Source: Aurantimonas sp965217685
GTDB lineage: Bacteria; Pseudomonadota; Alphaproteobacteria; Rhizobiales; Rhizobiaceae
Length of the DNA: 64,000 nucleotides
Assembly: GCA_965217685.1 (NCBI GenBank)
Contig: CBDCIZ010000003.1
Location: 1,674,001-1,738,000, forward strand
Direction: 5' to 3'
Below the pieces are notes generated by a model. That model did not search any database and had not been told where the DNA came from. It saw only the letters and a program-made list of their open reading frames with translations. The position numbers and the translations under genes are program-made. How positions within the stretch are numbered: position 1 is the first letter of the stretch; every line of letters begins with the position of its first letter. Shown piece after piece: positions 33,414-42,566 of this stretch.

Positions 33414-33578
33414 ATGATCGGCTGGGCCATTACATTTCTCGTTATCGCGCTGATCGCGGCCGTTCTCGGCTTTGGCGGCCTTGCCGGCACCGCTGTTGGC
33501 ATCGCAAAGATCATCTTCTTCGTGGCGATCGTCCTGTTCGTCCTGTCGCTGATCTTCGGTCGCCGCCGCGCCCTTTGA
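33414..33578 (+). CDS. DUF1328 small membrane protein
   Basis: 54 residues with two membrane segments (about 4-23 and 29-48) separated by a glycine-rich turn (GFGGLAGTA), ending in RRR. This is the DUF1328/YtjA pattern: GWAITFLVIALIAAVLGFGG is the family core. Function unknown; members are often induced in stationary phase or osmotic stress. AGGAGG at 33403-33408 is 5 bases before ATG 33414. It is a single-gene unit with its own terminator. Confidence 0.9.
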   Translation: MIGWAITFLVIALIAAVLGFGGLAGTAVGIAKIIFFVAIVLFVLSLIFGRRRAL

Positions 33579-33622
33579 CGATCCGCTGAGGCGTCAGAGT
33601 AAGCCTCGAGATATATCATCTT

Positions 33623-33660
33623 AAACGGGCGTTGGAGCAATCCACCGCCCGTTTTGCTTT
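33623..33660 (+). terminator. Intrinsic terminator after the DUF1328 gene
   Basis: A 9-bp stem (33623-33631 with 33646-33654) that extends, after one mismatch, by 4 bp to a GCAA tetraloop. T-rich tail follows. Confidence 0.85.
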
Positions 33661-33859
33661 ACACTTTCCGCATTTCGCTCCCCGCGTTTCGGACAATGTG
33701 GAGCCCGGAAAATCCTGCATGAAATTTCTGCCTGTTTGGATTTCCGCCCGTGCATTGCAAAAATGACTGTGGCGACCTCTTCATCCGAACACGCACCGAT
33801 GGCAACCGGTGCGATGTGGTCAGTAGCATTGCCATGAGCGTGACTGTCGCCGCCCCGCG

Positions 33860-34318
33860 CTCCATCTCGTCGACGAGCGATTGCCGGCCGCGCGGTTGAC
33901 TCCACTGGCAGCCCAGCACGTCCTAGTCATGTAAGCCGGCGCGGTCGCCGTGCCGCTGATCGTCGGGCGGGTGCTCGATCTTTTGCCCCGGGACGTCGCC
34001 TTCCTCATCAGCGCCGATCTCTTCGCCTGCGGCCTTGCACCTTCGTCCAGAGCGTCGGCATCACCGGCGTCGATTACACGCTCTGTCGCCACGACGTCTT
34101 CATTGTCGCGATCTCGTTCGGCTCCGGCATGATCCCGATCGTCGGCCCCGGTTTTCTTCCATCAGATGCCGAGCGCCCTGCAGCCGCTGCCGGAGTCCGG
34201 CATCCTTCTGGCTGCGCTCGTCTCGGTCATCCTCAACGCCTTCTTCAACGGCGCAGGGACTGGCGAGGAAGCCGAGCGTCAGACCATCGTCGCCGCCAGC
34301 GGGGCAAACACGCCTGAA
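33860..34318 (+). pseudogene. Remnant of an NCS2-family xanthine/uracil permease
   Basis: Three reading frames together give a broken nucleobase:cation symporter. Frame 1 starts VDERLPAARLTPLAAQHVLVM, hits a stop at 33932-33934 where the family has Tyr, and continues AGAVAVPLIVG ... VAFLISADLFACGL. A frameshift near 34037 leads to TFVQSVGITG, joined directly to RHDVFIVAISFGSGMIPIVGP. That fuses the N-terminal part to the C-terminal third, so most of the middle of a protein of about 450-480 residues is deleted. A second frameshift near 34155 restores FHQMPSALQPLPESGILLAALVS and LNAFFNG. The reading ends by the moeB stop. Certainly non-functional. Confidence 0.85.
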
Positions 34319-34330
34319 AAGGCAAAGGGT

Positions 34331-35293
34331 TCAACCCGTCGAAGGGGCTTCCGACCGGAATTTATTCACGGCGTCTGCCAAAACCTTTGGTCGTCCGTAG
34401 CGAATCTCCTCGATCCGCATGGTCAGGAGGTCGATCAGCAGGTAGCGGCCGACCAGCGGCTCGCCGATGCCGCAGATCAGCTTGATCGCCTCGGATGCGG
34501 CCAACGTGCCGAGGACGCCTGTCGTCACGCCCAGGATACCGGCTTCGGCGCAGGAGGGCACCAGCCCCTCTGGCGGCGCTTCGGGAAACAGATCGCGGTA
34601 GCGCGGGTTCAGCCGTGTTTCCGGCGTCAGGGACTTCTCGGGCGCACTGGCTGTCCCGGTTGCGGAGGCATCTGACCTCTCCTGCGCTGTCTCATAGGGT
34701 TTCAGTACCGTCAGCGACCCGGAAAACCGGTTGACGGCGGCGGTCACCAGTGGCCGCTCGGCGGCCTCGCAGAGATCGGCCATCGCGTAGCGCGTCGAAA
34801 AATTGTCCGAGCCGTCGATGGCGAGGTCGTAGTCCGTTACGACGTCCCGGCCGTTTTCGGCATCGAGGCGGAAGGCATGGGGGACCACCGCCACATGGGG
34901 ATTGATCGCGGCGACCGCATCGATGGCGCTGGCGACCTTGGCGCGGCCGAGATCGGCCGTGCCGTGGATCACCTGACGTTGCAGGTTCGACAGGGAGACG
35001 ATGTCGGCATCGGCGATGCCGATCGTGCCGACGCCGGCCGCGGCGAGGTAGAGGACGATCGGCGAACCGAGTCCGCCTGCGCCGACGACCAGCACTCTGG
35101 CCCGCTTCAGCTTCTGCTGGCCCGAACCGCCCACCTCCGGCAAAACGATGTGGCGGGCATAGCGCTCGATCTCGTCGGGGCCGAGCGCGCCGTCCGGGAC
35201 GGGGCTTTGGCCTGTGGCTGCGTCCAGGGACTGACCTGTTCCGATGTCGGCAACGGCGCGGGCGCTCGACGCTGCATCCTGACGATCGTTCAT
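34331..35293 (-). CDS. moeB: MoeB/ThiF-family adenylyltransferase (E1-like)
   Basis: 320 residues. ATP-binding motif VLVVGAGGLGSPIVLYLAAAGVG (about 66-88), then the DSDIVSLSNLQRQ-type loop (here DADIVSLSNLQRQVIH) and IDGSDNFSTRY. The candidate catalytic cysteine is C248 in VPSCAEAG. The two zinc-binding Cys-x-x-Cys pairs of E. coli MoeB are missing: the first position reads RYRDLFPE. It activates the C-terminus of a beta-grasp sulfur carrier (MoaD, ThiS or both). A non-conserved stretch of about 40 residues leads the protein. The start overlaps the recF stop (ATGA), so it is coupled to recF. Confidence 0.85.
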   Translation of the reverse strand: MNDRQDAASSARAVADIGTGQSLDAATGQSPVPDGALGPDEIERYARHIVLPEVGGSGQQKLKRARVLVVGAGGLGSPIVLYLAAAGVGTIGIADADIVSLSNLQRQVIHGTADLGRAKVASAIDAVAAINPHVAVVPHAFRLDAENGRDVVTDYDLAIDGSDNFSTRYAMADLCEAAERPLVTAAVNRFSGSLTVLKPYETAQERSDASATGTASAPEKSLTPETRLNPRYRDLFPEAPPEGLVPSCAEAGILGVTTGVLGTLAASEAIKLICGIGEPLVGRYLLIDLLTMRIEEIRYGRPKVLADAVNKFRSEAPSTG

Positions 35294-36684
35294 TGTCCGT
35301 CTCCGTAATCCGCCTGTTTGCCGCGCGCGGTCTCCCGCGGCCGTTCCATCGGCTTGATCCGGCCGCCGATTACCTCCAGCATCTGGGCCCGGTCGCCCAG
35401 CGCTGCAAACAGGCTGGCATCGGTGCCGGTCATGAAGGCCTGGACGCCGAGATCCGCGATAAGATCGAACAGCGCCGCGCGGCGGGCCGGATCGAGATGG
35501 GCCGCGATCTCATCGAGCAGCAGCACAGGTGGCAGACCGGAGACGGCGGTGACGAGCCGCGCATGGGCGAGCACCAGCCCGATCAGCAGCGCCTTCTGCT
35601 CGCCTGTGGAGGCCAGCGCCGCCGGCATCTGCTTGTCGAGATGCGTCACCTGCAACTCGGCCCGGTGGGCGCCTTCCCGCGTTCGGCCGGCCGCCCGGTC
35701 CTGGCCGCGCGCCATGCGAAGCCGGGCACTGGCCCGGTCCTCGTTGTCGGCCGATGGCGAGGCGGGATCGAAATCCGCATAGCCGGGCAGAAGGTCGAGC
35801 CCGGCTTTGGGAAACGGGCTCGCCTCGGCCGCCGTTTCGATCATGCCGGCGAGCAGCCGCACCAGTTCGGCTCGGGCCAGCGCCATCGCGACACCGAGCT
35901 CGGCCATCTGGGCCTCGAGGCCCGAGAGCCAGGAATCGTCCATTCGGTTGTCGGCGAGGAGCTTGTTGCGCGAGCGCATGGCGCGCTCATAATCGGCGGC
36001 CCTTCGGCCATGGGCCGGGTCTATGGCCAGCACCATGCGATCGAGGAACCGCCGCCGGTCGCTTCCGGGTCCGGTGAAAAGGCCGTCCATTGCCGGCGTC
36101 AGCCACAGGATGCGCAGGAGGTCGAGCAGTTCGTCGGCGGTTTTTGCCATCGTCGCGTCGATGCGAATCGTGCGCGTTGCGGTGCCGGACGGATCGGGCA
36201 GGACCTTGATCGAGACGGTGCTTGTCGTGTCATGGCTGACAAGCGTCGCCGTTACCGCAAACCCGCCGCTGGCCGCTGGGTTCGCGTCTGCAGAGCCCTG
36301 CCGGGCCATGTCCTGATGGACGGCCCTGCGCAGGCCGCGGCCGGGTGTCAGGAGCGAGGCGGCTTCCATGAGGTTCGTCTTGCCGGCGCCGTTCGACCCG
36401 ACGAGCACGACGAAGGGCCGGTCGAAGCTCAGTTTCGCAGCGCTGTAGTTGCGGAAGTCGGCGAGCCGCAGATCGTCAAGGCGCACGGCGGGAAGGGGTG
36501 GATATATCAGCGCAACGTCGCCAGCCGTCGCCTCGAGCGCAGATGCCGTATTCAAGATTGCGTGGTCGGTTTCGTAAGCCGCGGCGACCGACCGCGCGGG
36601 CTTTTCGACCGCAGGGGCCTCGGCTTTCGGGCCGGCGACCGGGGCGCCTTCGCTGTCCGCATCGCTCGCCACAGCCGCATCCAT
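35290..36684 (-). CDS. recF: DNA replication/repair protein RecF
   Basis: 464 residues from ATG 36684. The SMC-like ATPase begins with LDDLRLADFRNYSAAKLSF and Walker A GSNGAGKTN (near residue 96). The signature LASTGEQKALLIGL and Walker B PVLLLDEIAAHLD follow. RecF loads RecA at gaps. The first about 65 residues are an Ala/Glu-rich extension absent from most RecF proteins. GTG 36726, overlapping the dnaN stop, is an alternative start, so dnaN-recF-moeB may be one coupled operon. The insert DPSGTATRTIRIDATMAKTA is longer than usual. Confidence 0.93.
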   Translation of the reverse strand: MDAAVASDADSEGAPVAGPKAEAPAVEKPARSVAAAYETDHAILNTASALEATAGDVALIYPPLPAVRLDDLRLADFRNYSAAKLSFDRPFVVLVGSNGAGKTNLMEAASLLTPGRGLRRAVHQDMARQGSADANPAASGGFAVTATLVSHDTTSTVSIKVLPDPSGTATRTIRIDATMAKTADELLDLLRILWLTPAMDGLFTGPGSDRRRFLDRMVLAIDPAHGRRAADYERAMRSRNKLLADNRMDDSWLSGLEAQMAELGVAMALARAELVRLLAGMIETAAEASPFPKAGLDLLPGYADFDPASPSADNEDRASARLRMARGQDRAAGRTREGAHRAELQVTHLDKQMPAALASTGEQKALLIGLVLAHARLVTAVSGLPPVLLLDEIAAHLDPARRAALFDLIADLGVQAFMTGTDASLFAALGDRAQMLEVIGGRIKPMERPRETARGKQADYGDGQ

Positions 36685-36722
36685 CGCGTCGTCATTCAAA
36701 AGCGGGTTCGTGTCGTTTGCCG

Positions 36723-37847
36723 TCACACCCGCATCGGCATCAGGACGTAGAGCGTCTGGTCGTCGCCGCTGTCCTTGATCAGCGTCGGCGAGCCTGGATC
36801 GGCCAGCATGAACACCGTGTCCTCGCCCGACAGCTGGCTGGTGATGTCGAGGAGATAGCGGGCGTTGAAGCCGATCTCGATGTCGTCCGAATCGTAGCCG
36901 ACCGAGAGTTCCTCGGTGGCCGTTCCCGAATCCGGCGAATTGACCGTCAGGGTCAGCTGCGAATCGGAGACCGCGAGCTTTACCGCCCGGCCGCGTTCGG
37001 ACGAAATCGTCGAGACGCGATCGACGGCCGCCGAGAACGTCTGCCGGTCCAGCGTCAGCGCCTTGTCGTTGTTCTGCGGGATGACCCGCTGGTAGTCCGG
37101 GAAGGTGCCGTCGATCAGCTTCGAGGTCATCACGACGGGGCCTATGGTGAAGCGGATCTTGGCGTCCGACAGCTCGACGGTGATCTCGGCGTCGTCGTCG
37201 ATGTCGCCGAGCAATTTCTGGAGTTCGCCGACGGTCTTGCGCGGCACGATGATGCCGGGCATGCCCTCCGAGCCGGCCGGTGCCTTGTGGTCGGCGCGGG
37301 CGAGGCGATGGCCGTCGGTCGCGACGGCCCGCAGGCGCAAATCGCCGTCGGCCTCGATCGTGTGGAGGAAGATGCCGTTCAAATAGTAGCGTGTCTCCTC
37401 GGTGGAGATCGCGAACTGGGTGCGGTCGATCAGCCGGGCGAAATCCGCCGACCTGATCTTGAAGGAATGGCTGAGCGTGCCGGCGGTGATGTCGGGAAAG
37501 TCCGACTCCGGCAAGCATTGCAGCTTGAAGTTCGAGCGGCCCGCCGAGACGGTCATCTGGCCGCTGTCCTCGTTGGTGGAAAGCTTCACCTCGGCGCCGT
37601 CCGGCAGCTTGCGCACGATGTCGTAGAGGAGATGGGCCGGCACGGTCGTCGCGCCCGGCTGCTCGCTCTGCGCGGCGACGGTCTCTGTGATCTCCAGATC
37701 GAGGTCGGTCGCCTTGAGGCGCAGGCCCTCGTCCTCGGTCTTCAGGAGGACGTTGGACAGGATCGGGATCGTATTGCGCCGCTCCACGACACGGTGCACG
37801 TGCGACAGCGACTTGAGAAGATTGGAGCGTTCGATGATGATGCGCAT
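36723..37847 (-). CDS. dnaN: DNA polymerase III sliding clamp (beta subunit)
   Basis: 374 residues, the normal size, of three repeated clamp domains. It opens RIIIERSNLLKSLSHVHRVVERRNTIPILSN and contains YYLNGIFLH and VATDGHRLARAD in the second domain. The C-terminal end VLMPMRV is the partner-binding rim. Start 37847 is fixed by the family N-terminus; the longer in-frame reading to 37988 is spacer. It follows dnaA by 178 bases and is nearly contiguous with recF. Confidence 0.97.
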   Translation of the reverse strand: MRIIIERSNLLKSLSHVHRVVERRNTIPILSNVLLKTEDEGLRLKATDLDLEITETVAAQSEQPGATTVPAHLLYDIVRKLPDGAEVKLSTNEDSGQMTVSAGRSNFKLQCLPESDFPDITAGTLSHSFKIRSADFARLIDRTQFAISTEETRYYLNGIFLHTIEADGDLRLRAVATDGHRLARADHKAPAGSEGMPGIIVPRKTVGELQKLLGDIDDDAEITVELSDAKIRFTIGPVVMTSKLIDGTFPDYQRVIPQNNDKALTLDRQTFSAAVDRVSTISSERGRAVKLAVSDSQLTLTVNSPDSGTATEELSVGYDSDDIEIGFNARYLLDITSQLSGEDTVFMLADPGSPTLIKDSGDDQTLYVLMPMRV

Positions 37848-38025
37848 GGGACGAGCCGTTCGGTTCGGGGCAGGCGCCTGAGGGACGCTGGCAGCCATTC
37901 CAAAATGTCGGATGGTCTTAGAGCCTGGCGCCGGCTTTTGAAAGTCGTAACCGGCTGCGCCAACGCGCATCCGGTCCCAATCGGTCATCGATCCCCTGCG
38001 AAAAGCACCAAGGCCTGGCCGGCGC

Positions 38026-39567
38026 CTACTCCTCGATCATCCGGCGGATCAGGTCGAGCTCCTCGGACAGCTTCTCGTCCTTGGCGCGCTCGCCCTCGAT
38101 CTTGCGCACGGCATGCAGGACCGTCGTGTGGTCGCGGCCGCCGAACCGCCGGCCGATCTCGGGCAGCGAGCGCGGCGTCATCGTCTTGGCGAGATACATG
38201 GCGATCTGCCGCGGCCTGACGATCGTACGTGTACGCCGGGCCGACAGAAGGTCGGTGCGGGTGACGTTGTAGTGACGCGAGACGAACTTCATGATGTCCT
38301 CGATCCGCACCCGGCGCTCAAAATTGGCGCGGGTCAGCTGGTTGAGGAGATCGTCGAGGTGCTCGGGCGAGAGCGGCTGGCCCAGCGAGTGGCGGAAGGC
38401 AATCTGGTTGAAGGCGCCTTCCAGATCGCGCCCCGAGCCAGCGACGCGGTGGGCAATGGTATCGATCACCTGTTCCGGCATCTGGAAGCTGGAATCCTCG
38501 GCGCGCATCGCCTTGGCGCGGCATTCGATGATCGATCGGCGCATCTCGTAATCGGGGACGGCAAGCTCCAGCGTGATGCCGTTCGACAGGCGCGAGCGCA
38601 CCCGTGGGTCGAGGGATTCCAGCTCCGTGGCCGGCCGGTCGGCGGCGCAGATCACCTGCCGTGCCGAATCGATCAGTGCGTTGAGGAGATGGCAGAACTC
38701 CTGCTGGATCGATTTGCCCTGCAGGAACTGGGTGTCGTCGATGATCAGGATGTCGATGCCGCGCAGGGTCTCCTTCAGGTCGAGCGCCCGGTTGTCGCGG
38801 ATCGCCGTCGCAAAGCGCCACATGAAGTACTCGGCCGTCAGATAGACGACGCGCGGACGGTCGGCACGAGCGATGGCGGCATTGGCGATCGCCTGAAGCA
38901 GATGCGTCTTGCCGAGGCCGACGGCGGCATGGATGAACAGCGGGTTGAAGCGGACCGATTGTGGGCCGTTCTCGGCGATCGCCCGACCGGCGGCGAGCGC
39001 CACCCGGTTGGACGAGCCTTCGACGAAGGTCTCGAAGACATAGCGGGAGTCGAGCGGCGAACCGAATGTCGGTGCGCCATTGGCCGACGCGGCAGCCGTT
39101 GCCGCAGGCGGATCGAACAGGCCGCAGCCGGTTGCGCCGGAGGAGCGGGACGCAGCGGCCGTGCCGGTCGCTGCAGAGGCCGCAATGCGGTCCGCCGACG
39201 GCCGCACGGCATCGGGCTTGTCGCAACCGGCCTGCTGCGGCTGGACGGCCGCTTCGCTGCGCCCGGCGACCCGAGGCTGGCGGATGATGACGCCGCCGCC
39301 GCGCACGGCGCTTCTCACGACGAGGTCGACGCGCAGCGTGCCGGGCACTTCGTCCTTGAAGATGTCGGTGATGAGCTGATGATAGTGCGACTGAATCCAG
39401 CTGCGCAGGAACGCCGTGGGCACCGAAAGCTGGCAGACACCCTTGCCGGCCGAGTCGAGCTTCATGCGCTGAAACCAGCTCGAATAGATGTCCGTCCCGA
39501 GTTGCGCCTTCAGGCGGGCGCTGACCCGCTCCATGATCTCCGAATGTCCCCGCGCCGCGCCATCCAT
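38026..39567 (-). CDS. dnaA: Chromosomal replication initiator DnaA
   Basis: 513 residues. Domain I (about 1-85) with YSSWFQRMKL, a low-complexity Ala/Ser/Thr/Pro linker (about 95-170), the AAA+ domain with Walker A ending VGLGKTH (K220) and Walker B IDILIIDDTQFL, then the DNA-binding domain with signature FGGRDHTTVLHA near the C-terminus. ATP-DnaA opens oriC. Upstream on the same strand are a rhodanese gene and rpsT. I saw no DnaA-box cluster (TTATNCACA) in the dnaA-rpsT region, so this is probably not the origin. Confidence 0.97.
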   Translation of the reverse strand: MDGAARGHSEIMERVSARLKAQLGTDIYSSWFQRMKLDSAGKGVCQLSVPTAFLRSWIQSHYHQLITDIFKDEVPGTLRVDLVVRSAVRGGGVIIRQPRVAGRSEAAVQPQQAGCDKPDAVRPSADRIAASAATGTAAASRSSGATGCGLFDPPAATAAASANGAPTFGSPLDSRYVFETFVEGSSNRVALAAGRAIAENGPQSVRFNPLFIHAAVGLGKTHLLQAIANAAIARADRPRVVYLTAEYFMWRFATAIRDNRALDLKETLRGIDILIIDDTQFLQGKSIQQEFCHLLNALIDSARQVICAADRPATELESLDPRVRSRLSNGITLELAVPDYEMRRSIIECRAKAMRAEDSSFQMPEQVIDTIAHRVAGSGRDLEGAFNQIAFRHSLGQPLSPEHLDDLLNQLTRANFERRVRIEDIMKFVSRHYNVTRTDLLSARRTRTIVRPRQIAMYLAKTMTPRSLPEIGRRFGGRDHTTVLHAVRKIEGERAKDEKLSEELDLIRRMIEE

Positions 39568-39737
39568 ACCGGTCTCGATCTCCCTGCTTTTTATCGTTGC
39601 GTTCGAATGGACCGGGCCACGCCGGGCCTCGCCAGCCGCTGGGCCCTGAGACAGGACGAGGTGCCCTGAGGGTCGTCTGACGTGTTCCAGGGGGCCTCTT
39701 GTCTCAAACCTTGCCGCGCTGGTCGGGCTGTTCCGCA

Positions 39738-40172
39738 TCATCGCTGCCCCCATGGCAGACCCTCGGCCTTCCAGCCCGCACGGTGTCCGCGGTGGCCGTC
39801 CTCGTCGGGTGGCCCCTCGAAGCCGTCGAGAACGTTGTAGCAATGGCTGAATCCGGCCGCTGTCAGGGACCGTGCGCCGGCGATCGAACGCACGCCCGAG
39901 CGGCAGAGGAAATAGATGGGCGTCTCCTTCGCGCCGCCATCGGCCTCGATCAGGCGGGCGAGGGCCGAGGCGAAATCCGGGACCACCTGCATGGACGGGA
40001 AGCTTTGCCATTCGGCGAGAATCGGCGACTTGCCGAGGGCCTGCAGGGCGGGAATGCCCACATAGGTCCATTCGGCCATGGTGCGCACGTCGACGAGGAC
40101 CGAGTCTGGCATGTCGGACAAGGCCGTCCAGCATTCGCCGACGGTCACGTCGCCGAAATATCCGTCACTCAT
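39738..40172 (-). CDS. Single-domain rhodanese-like sulfurtransferase
   Basis: 144 residues. The active-site cysteine is C90 in YFLCRSGVRS, with a six-residue loop typical of single-domain rhodaneses, and LVDVRTMAEW is the N-terminal CH2A motif. It could carry persulfide sulfur. Start 40172 (MSDGYFGDV) has GGAGG 11 bases upstream. It lies between rpsT and dnaA on the same strand, separated from dnaA by 170 bases. Domain certain, role unknown. Confidence 0.87.
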   Translation of the reverse strand: MSDGYFGDVTVGECWTALSDMPDSVLVDVRTMAEWTYVGIPALQALGKSPILAEWQSFPSMQVVPDFASALARLIEADGGAKETPIYFLCRSGVRSIAGARSLTAAGFSHCYNVLDGFEGPPDEDGHRGHRAGWKAEGLPWGQR

Positions 40173-40923
40173 GTTTTGAATGTCCTCCGATATGACGCGC
40201 ACAGGCGTGCGGAATTCCACATCATCGGCGCTCTGCACCGGATGATCTGCGAATTAAACGCTAAGAATGAGCGCGACTGAACTTCAACGAGACATCGCGA
40301 GCTGCGCTAACGGGCGCCCGGCGATAACGAAGCTTTGGATAATTGGGTTTGTCCCCGCACTTCGTCTTTCCCCGCACTTGTCTTCGGCCGGAAACTACGA
40401 AACCCGACAGGTTCGGGCAAGCCGCATCCGGGGTGAATCGGCAAGCGAGCACCTCCCCTGTGGCAGTTGCGTCCCGCGGGAGATTTTGGTGCGTCGTCAA
40501 AGGTCAGCGGTTCCGGGGGCTTGTGTCGATTTGGGCCATCCCGTTTTTCGACCGGAAGATAAATAATGATTCTTTTAGGGCAGCCCGCTTGACTCAAGGG
40601 GTTGGCAAAAACGACTTAGCCGGCAATTGCAAAATGCTCACTGACGTCTTGTAAGCTATTGAACATCTTCACTAAAGAAGGAGGCGTGAATTCTGCAGAG
40701 GTCTTGCACCAAAAAGGTGTGACATGCCGATGACGGTTTGGGCAGTCCCTTGGCAAACCGCCCGCGAATCGCGCAGGGCCGGCACTCGTGAAAGCATCAC
40801 GGAAGCGGATCTGCCTGATTTAATGAACAGCCCACGGCGCCCCCAAACGGTGGCCATCGAAACGGTTCGAATTCCAACTCGCCTCCTGAGCGGTGGAAGG
40901 ACCACCCAACGCCGGCGAATCGA
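40173..40923. other. Large intergenic region between rpsT and the rhodanese gene
   Basis: About 750 bases with a mixed composition, including an AT-rich stretch at 40560-40690 with AAGGAGG near 40679. Short ORFs on either strand (for example 40724-40993 plus) lack homology and run into the rpsT terminator. No DnaA boxes, no RNA gene that I recognise. Confidence 0.35.
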
Positions 40924-40949
40924 AAAGCCCGACGTCGCCGCCGGGCTTT
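40921..40949 (-). terminator. Intrinsic terminator of rpsT
   Basis: An 8-bp perfect stem (40924-40931 with 40942-40949) and 10-base loop; on the minus strand it ends in TTTT. It lies about 45 bases after the rpsT stop. Confidence 0.8.
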
Positions 40950-40993
40950 ACAGAAACGGTCGAAGGCGAGGTCGGCCGCGCCGATGCGTCTGA

Positions 40994-41266
40994 TCAGGCG
41001 GCCGCGCCGATCGCCTTCACCCGGTGGGCGAGGCGGGAGATTTTCCGCGAGGCGGTGTTCTTGTGAAAGATGCCGCGCGAGACGGCGCGCATCATTTCCG
41101 GCTCGGCGACCTTGAAGGCGCTGGTCGCGGCGTCCTTGTCGCCGGCGGTGATCGCCGCCTCGACCTGACGCAGGAAGCCGCGAACGCGCGAGCGGCGCGC
41201 GGTGTTCATCTCGGTGCGACGGGCGATCTTGCGGGTGGCCTTCTTGGCCGAGGCTGTATTGGCCAT
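40994..41266 (-). CDS. rpsT: 30S ribosomal protein S20
   Basis: 90 residues, the normal size: ANTASAKKATRKIARRTEMN at the start, then SRVRGFLRQVEAA and the C-terminal FHKNTASRKISRLAHRV. Binds 16S rRNA at the bottom of the body of the 30S subunit. Start 41266 matches the family N-terminus. Single-gene unit with a good promoter (41439-41467) and its own terminator. Confidence 0.96.
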   Translation of the reverse strand: MANTASAKKATRKIARRTEMNTARRSRVRGFLRQVEAAITAGDKDAATSAFKVAEPEMMRAVSRGIFHKNTASRKISRLAHRVKAIGAAA

Positions 41267-41438
41267 CGTGATCTCTTTCTGTCGGCCGCAGCGCGGGGGC
41301 TGCGTCATCTATTGAAGTCGGCCTTGAAACGTCTTTGCGGACGACGGCGACGATCGGGTGGGTGTCACCGGCGACGCTGATGGGCGCTGCAACACGAAAA
41401 AGTGGGCCGCGCCGTTGGGCGCCGCCTGTCTCGGCGTA

Positions 41439-41467
41439 TCTATAGGCAGAGCATTGCCGCGCGTCAA
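41439..41467 (-). promoter_or_regulatory. Sigma-70 promoter of rpsT
   Basis: On the minus strand TTGACG (41467-41462) and TATAGA (41444-41439) are separated by exactly 17 bases, with A/T flanks. The start would be near 41432, giving a leader of about 165 bases. The remaining gap 41267-41653 shows no gene. Confidence 0.72.
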
Positions 41468-41607
41468 TGGTTTTGCGTCGCCCGGGGATCGTTCCAAGTC
41501 TGCGAACGCTGGGACCGGTTGACGCGCCGCCCGGCCAAATCCCGGACGCCGAGCCTCGATCGGCGAACGCCGTCACGGACAGCTCGAAAGTCCGCCTGAC
41601 ACGGCCC

Positions 41608-41643
41608 ACCCGACAAGGCCACTCGACAAGGCCACTCGACAGG
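41608..41643. repeat. 13-bp tandem repeat
   Basis: The unit ACTCGACAAGGCC occurs at 41621-41633, with a one-base variant at 41608-41620 and a partial third copy from 41634. It lies 10 bases beyond the echA stop. A slippage-prone minisatellite; no known function. Confidence 0.8.
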
Positions 41644-41653
41644 ACCGCCGACC

Positions 41654-42427
41654 TCAGCGATTCTTGAACTGCGGACTGCGCTTCTGGATGAAGGCCTCCA
41701 TGCCTTCTTTCTGGTCCTCCAGCGCGAAGGCCGAGTGGAACAACCGACGCTCGAAGGCAAGGCCCTCCGACAGTGGCGTCTCGAAGGCGCGGTCGACGGC
41801 CTCCTTGGTCATCATCACGGCGGGCAGCGAGAAATTGGCGATCTTGTCGGCCGCGCGCAATGCTTCTTCCAGAAGGCTCGCGGCCGGCACGACGCGTGAA
41901 ACGAGGCCGCAGCCCTCGGCTTCCGTGGCATCCATCAGCCGCCCGGTGAGGCAAAGATCCATGGTCTTGGCCTTGCCGATCGAGCGGGCCATGCGCTGGG
42001 TGCCACCCATGCCCGGCAAAACGCCGAGGGTGATCTCCGGCTGGCCGAATTTCGCCGTGTCGGCGGCGATGATGAAGTCGCAGAGCATGGCGAGTTCGCA
42101 GCCGCCGCCGAGCGCATAGCCCGCGACTGCCGCGATCATCGGCTTGCGCACCTTTCGCAGCGCGTCCCAGCCGGCCCACAGATCGCCGGTGAACGCTTCG
42201 GCGAAGTTCAGCGGTTGCATCTCCTTCACGTCGGCGCCGGCCGCAAAGGCCTTTTCCGAGCCGGTCAGCACCACCGCTCCGATTTTGGCGTCGTCCGCGA
42301 AGGCCTGGATGGCCTGGATGACCTCGTGCATCACCGCCGTGTTCAAGGCATTCAGCGCCTTTGGGCGGTTCAGCGTGACGAGACCGACCCGTCCGCGGGT
42401 TTCAACCTTGATCGTTTCGTAGGCCAT
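41654..42427 (-). CDS. Enoyl-CoA hydratase
   Basis: 257 residues of the crotonase family. The oxyanion-hole segments are EKAFAAGADVKEM and AVAGYALGGGCELAM, with the two catalytic glutamates in GCELAMLCD and QPEITLGVLPGMGGTQR. It hydrates short-chain trans-2-enoyl-CoA in beta-oxidation. Position next to rpsT and mutM is conserved in Rhizobiales. ATG 42427; the in-frame extension upstream overlaps mutM and is rejected. Confidence 0.93.
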   Translation of the reverse strand: MAYETIKVETRGRVGLVTLNRPKALNALNTAVMHEVIQAIQAFADDAKIGAVVLTGSEKAFAAGADVKEMQPLNFAEAFTGDLWAGWDALRKVRKPMIAAVAGYALGGGCELAMLCDFIIAADTAKFGQPEITLGVLPGMGGTQRMARSIGKAKTMDLCLTGRLMDATEAEGCGLVSRVVPAASLLEEALRAADKIANFSLPAVMMTKEAVDRAFETPLSEGLAFERRLFHSAFALEDQKEGMEAFIQKRSPQFKNR

Positions 42428-42566
42428 GTCGTTCCTCATCAGGAATGTCGTGTGGCGGATCGCTCGGTGCCCGCCTGCTCCATGACTGCCGCAACCCTTG
42501 CCGGAACGCAATGCGTCCCGCCGTCGTCCCCGAAACAGTGGACACAGGGCATCGGGGGCGGCCTGC

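Noticed and set aside
40724..40993. 89-codon plus-strand ORF upstream of the rpsT terminator
   Set aside because: Arg/Pro-rich, runs through the rpsT terminator hairpin; not protein-like.
40173..40993. Possible replication origin near dnaA
   Set aside because: No TTATNCACA-type boxes or AT-rich unwinding element with repeats; in Rhizobiales oriC is usually away from dnaA.
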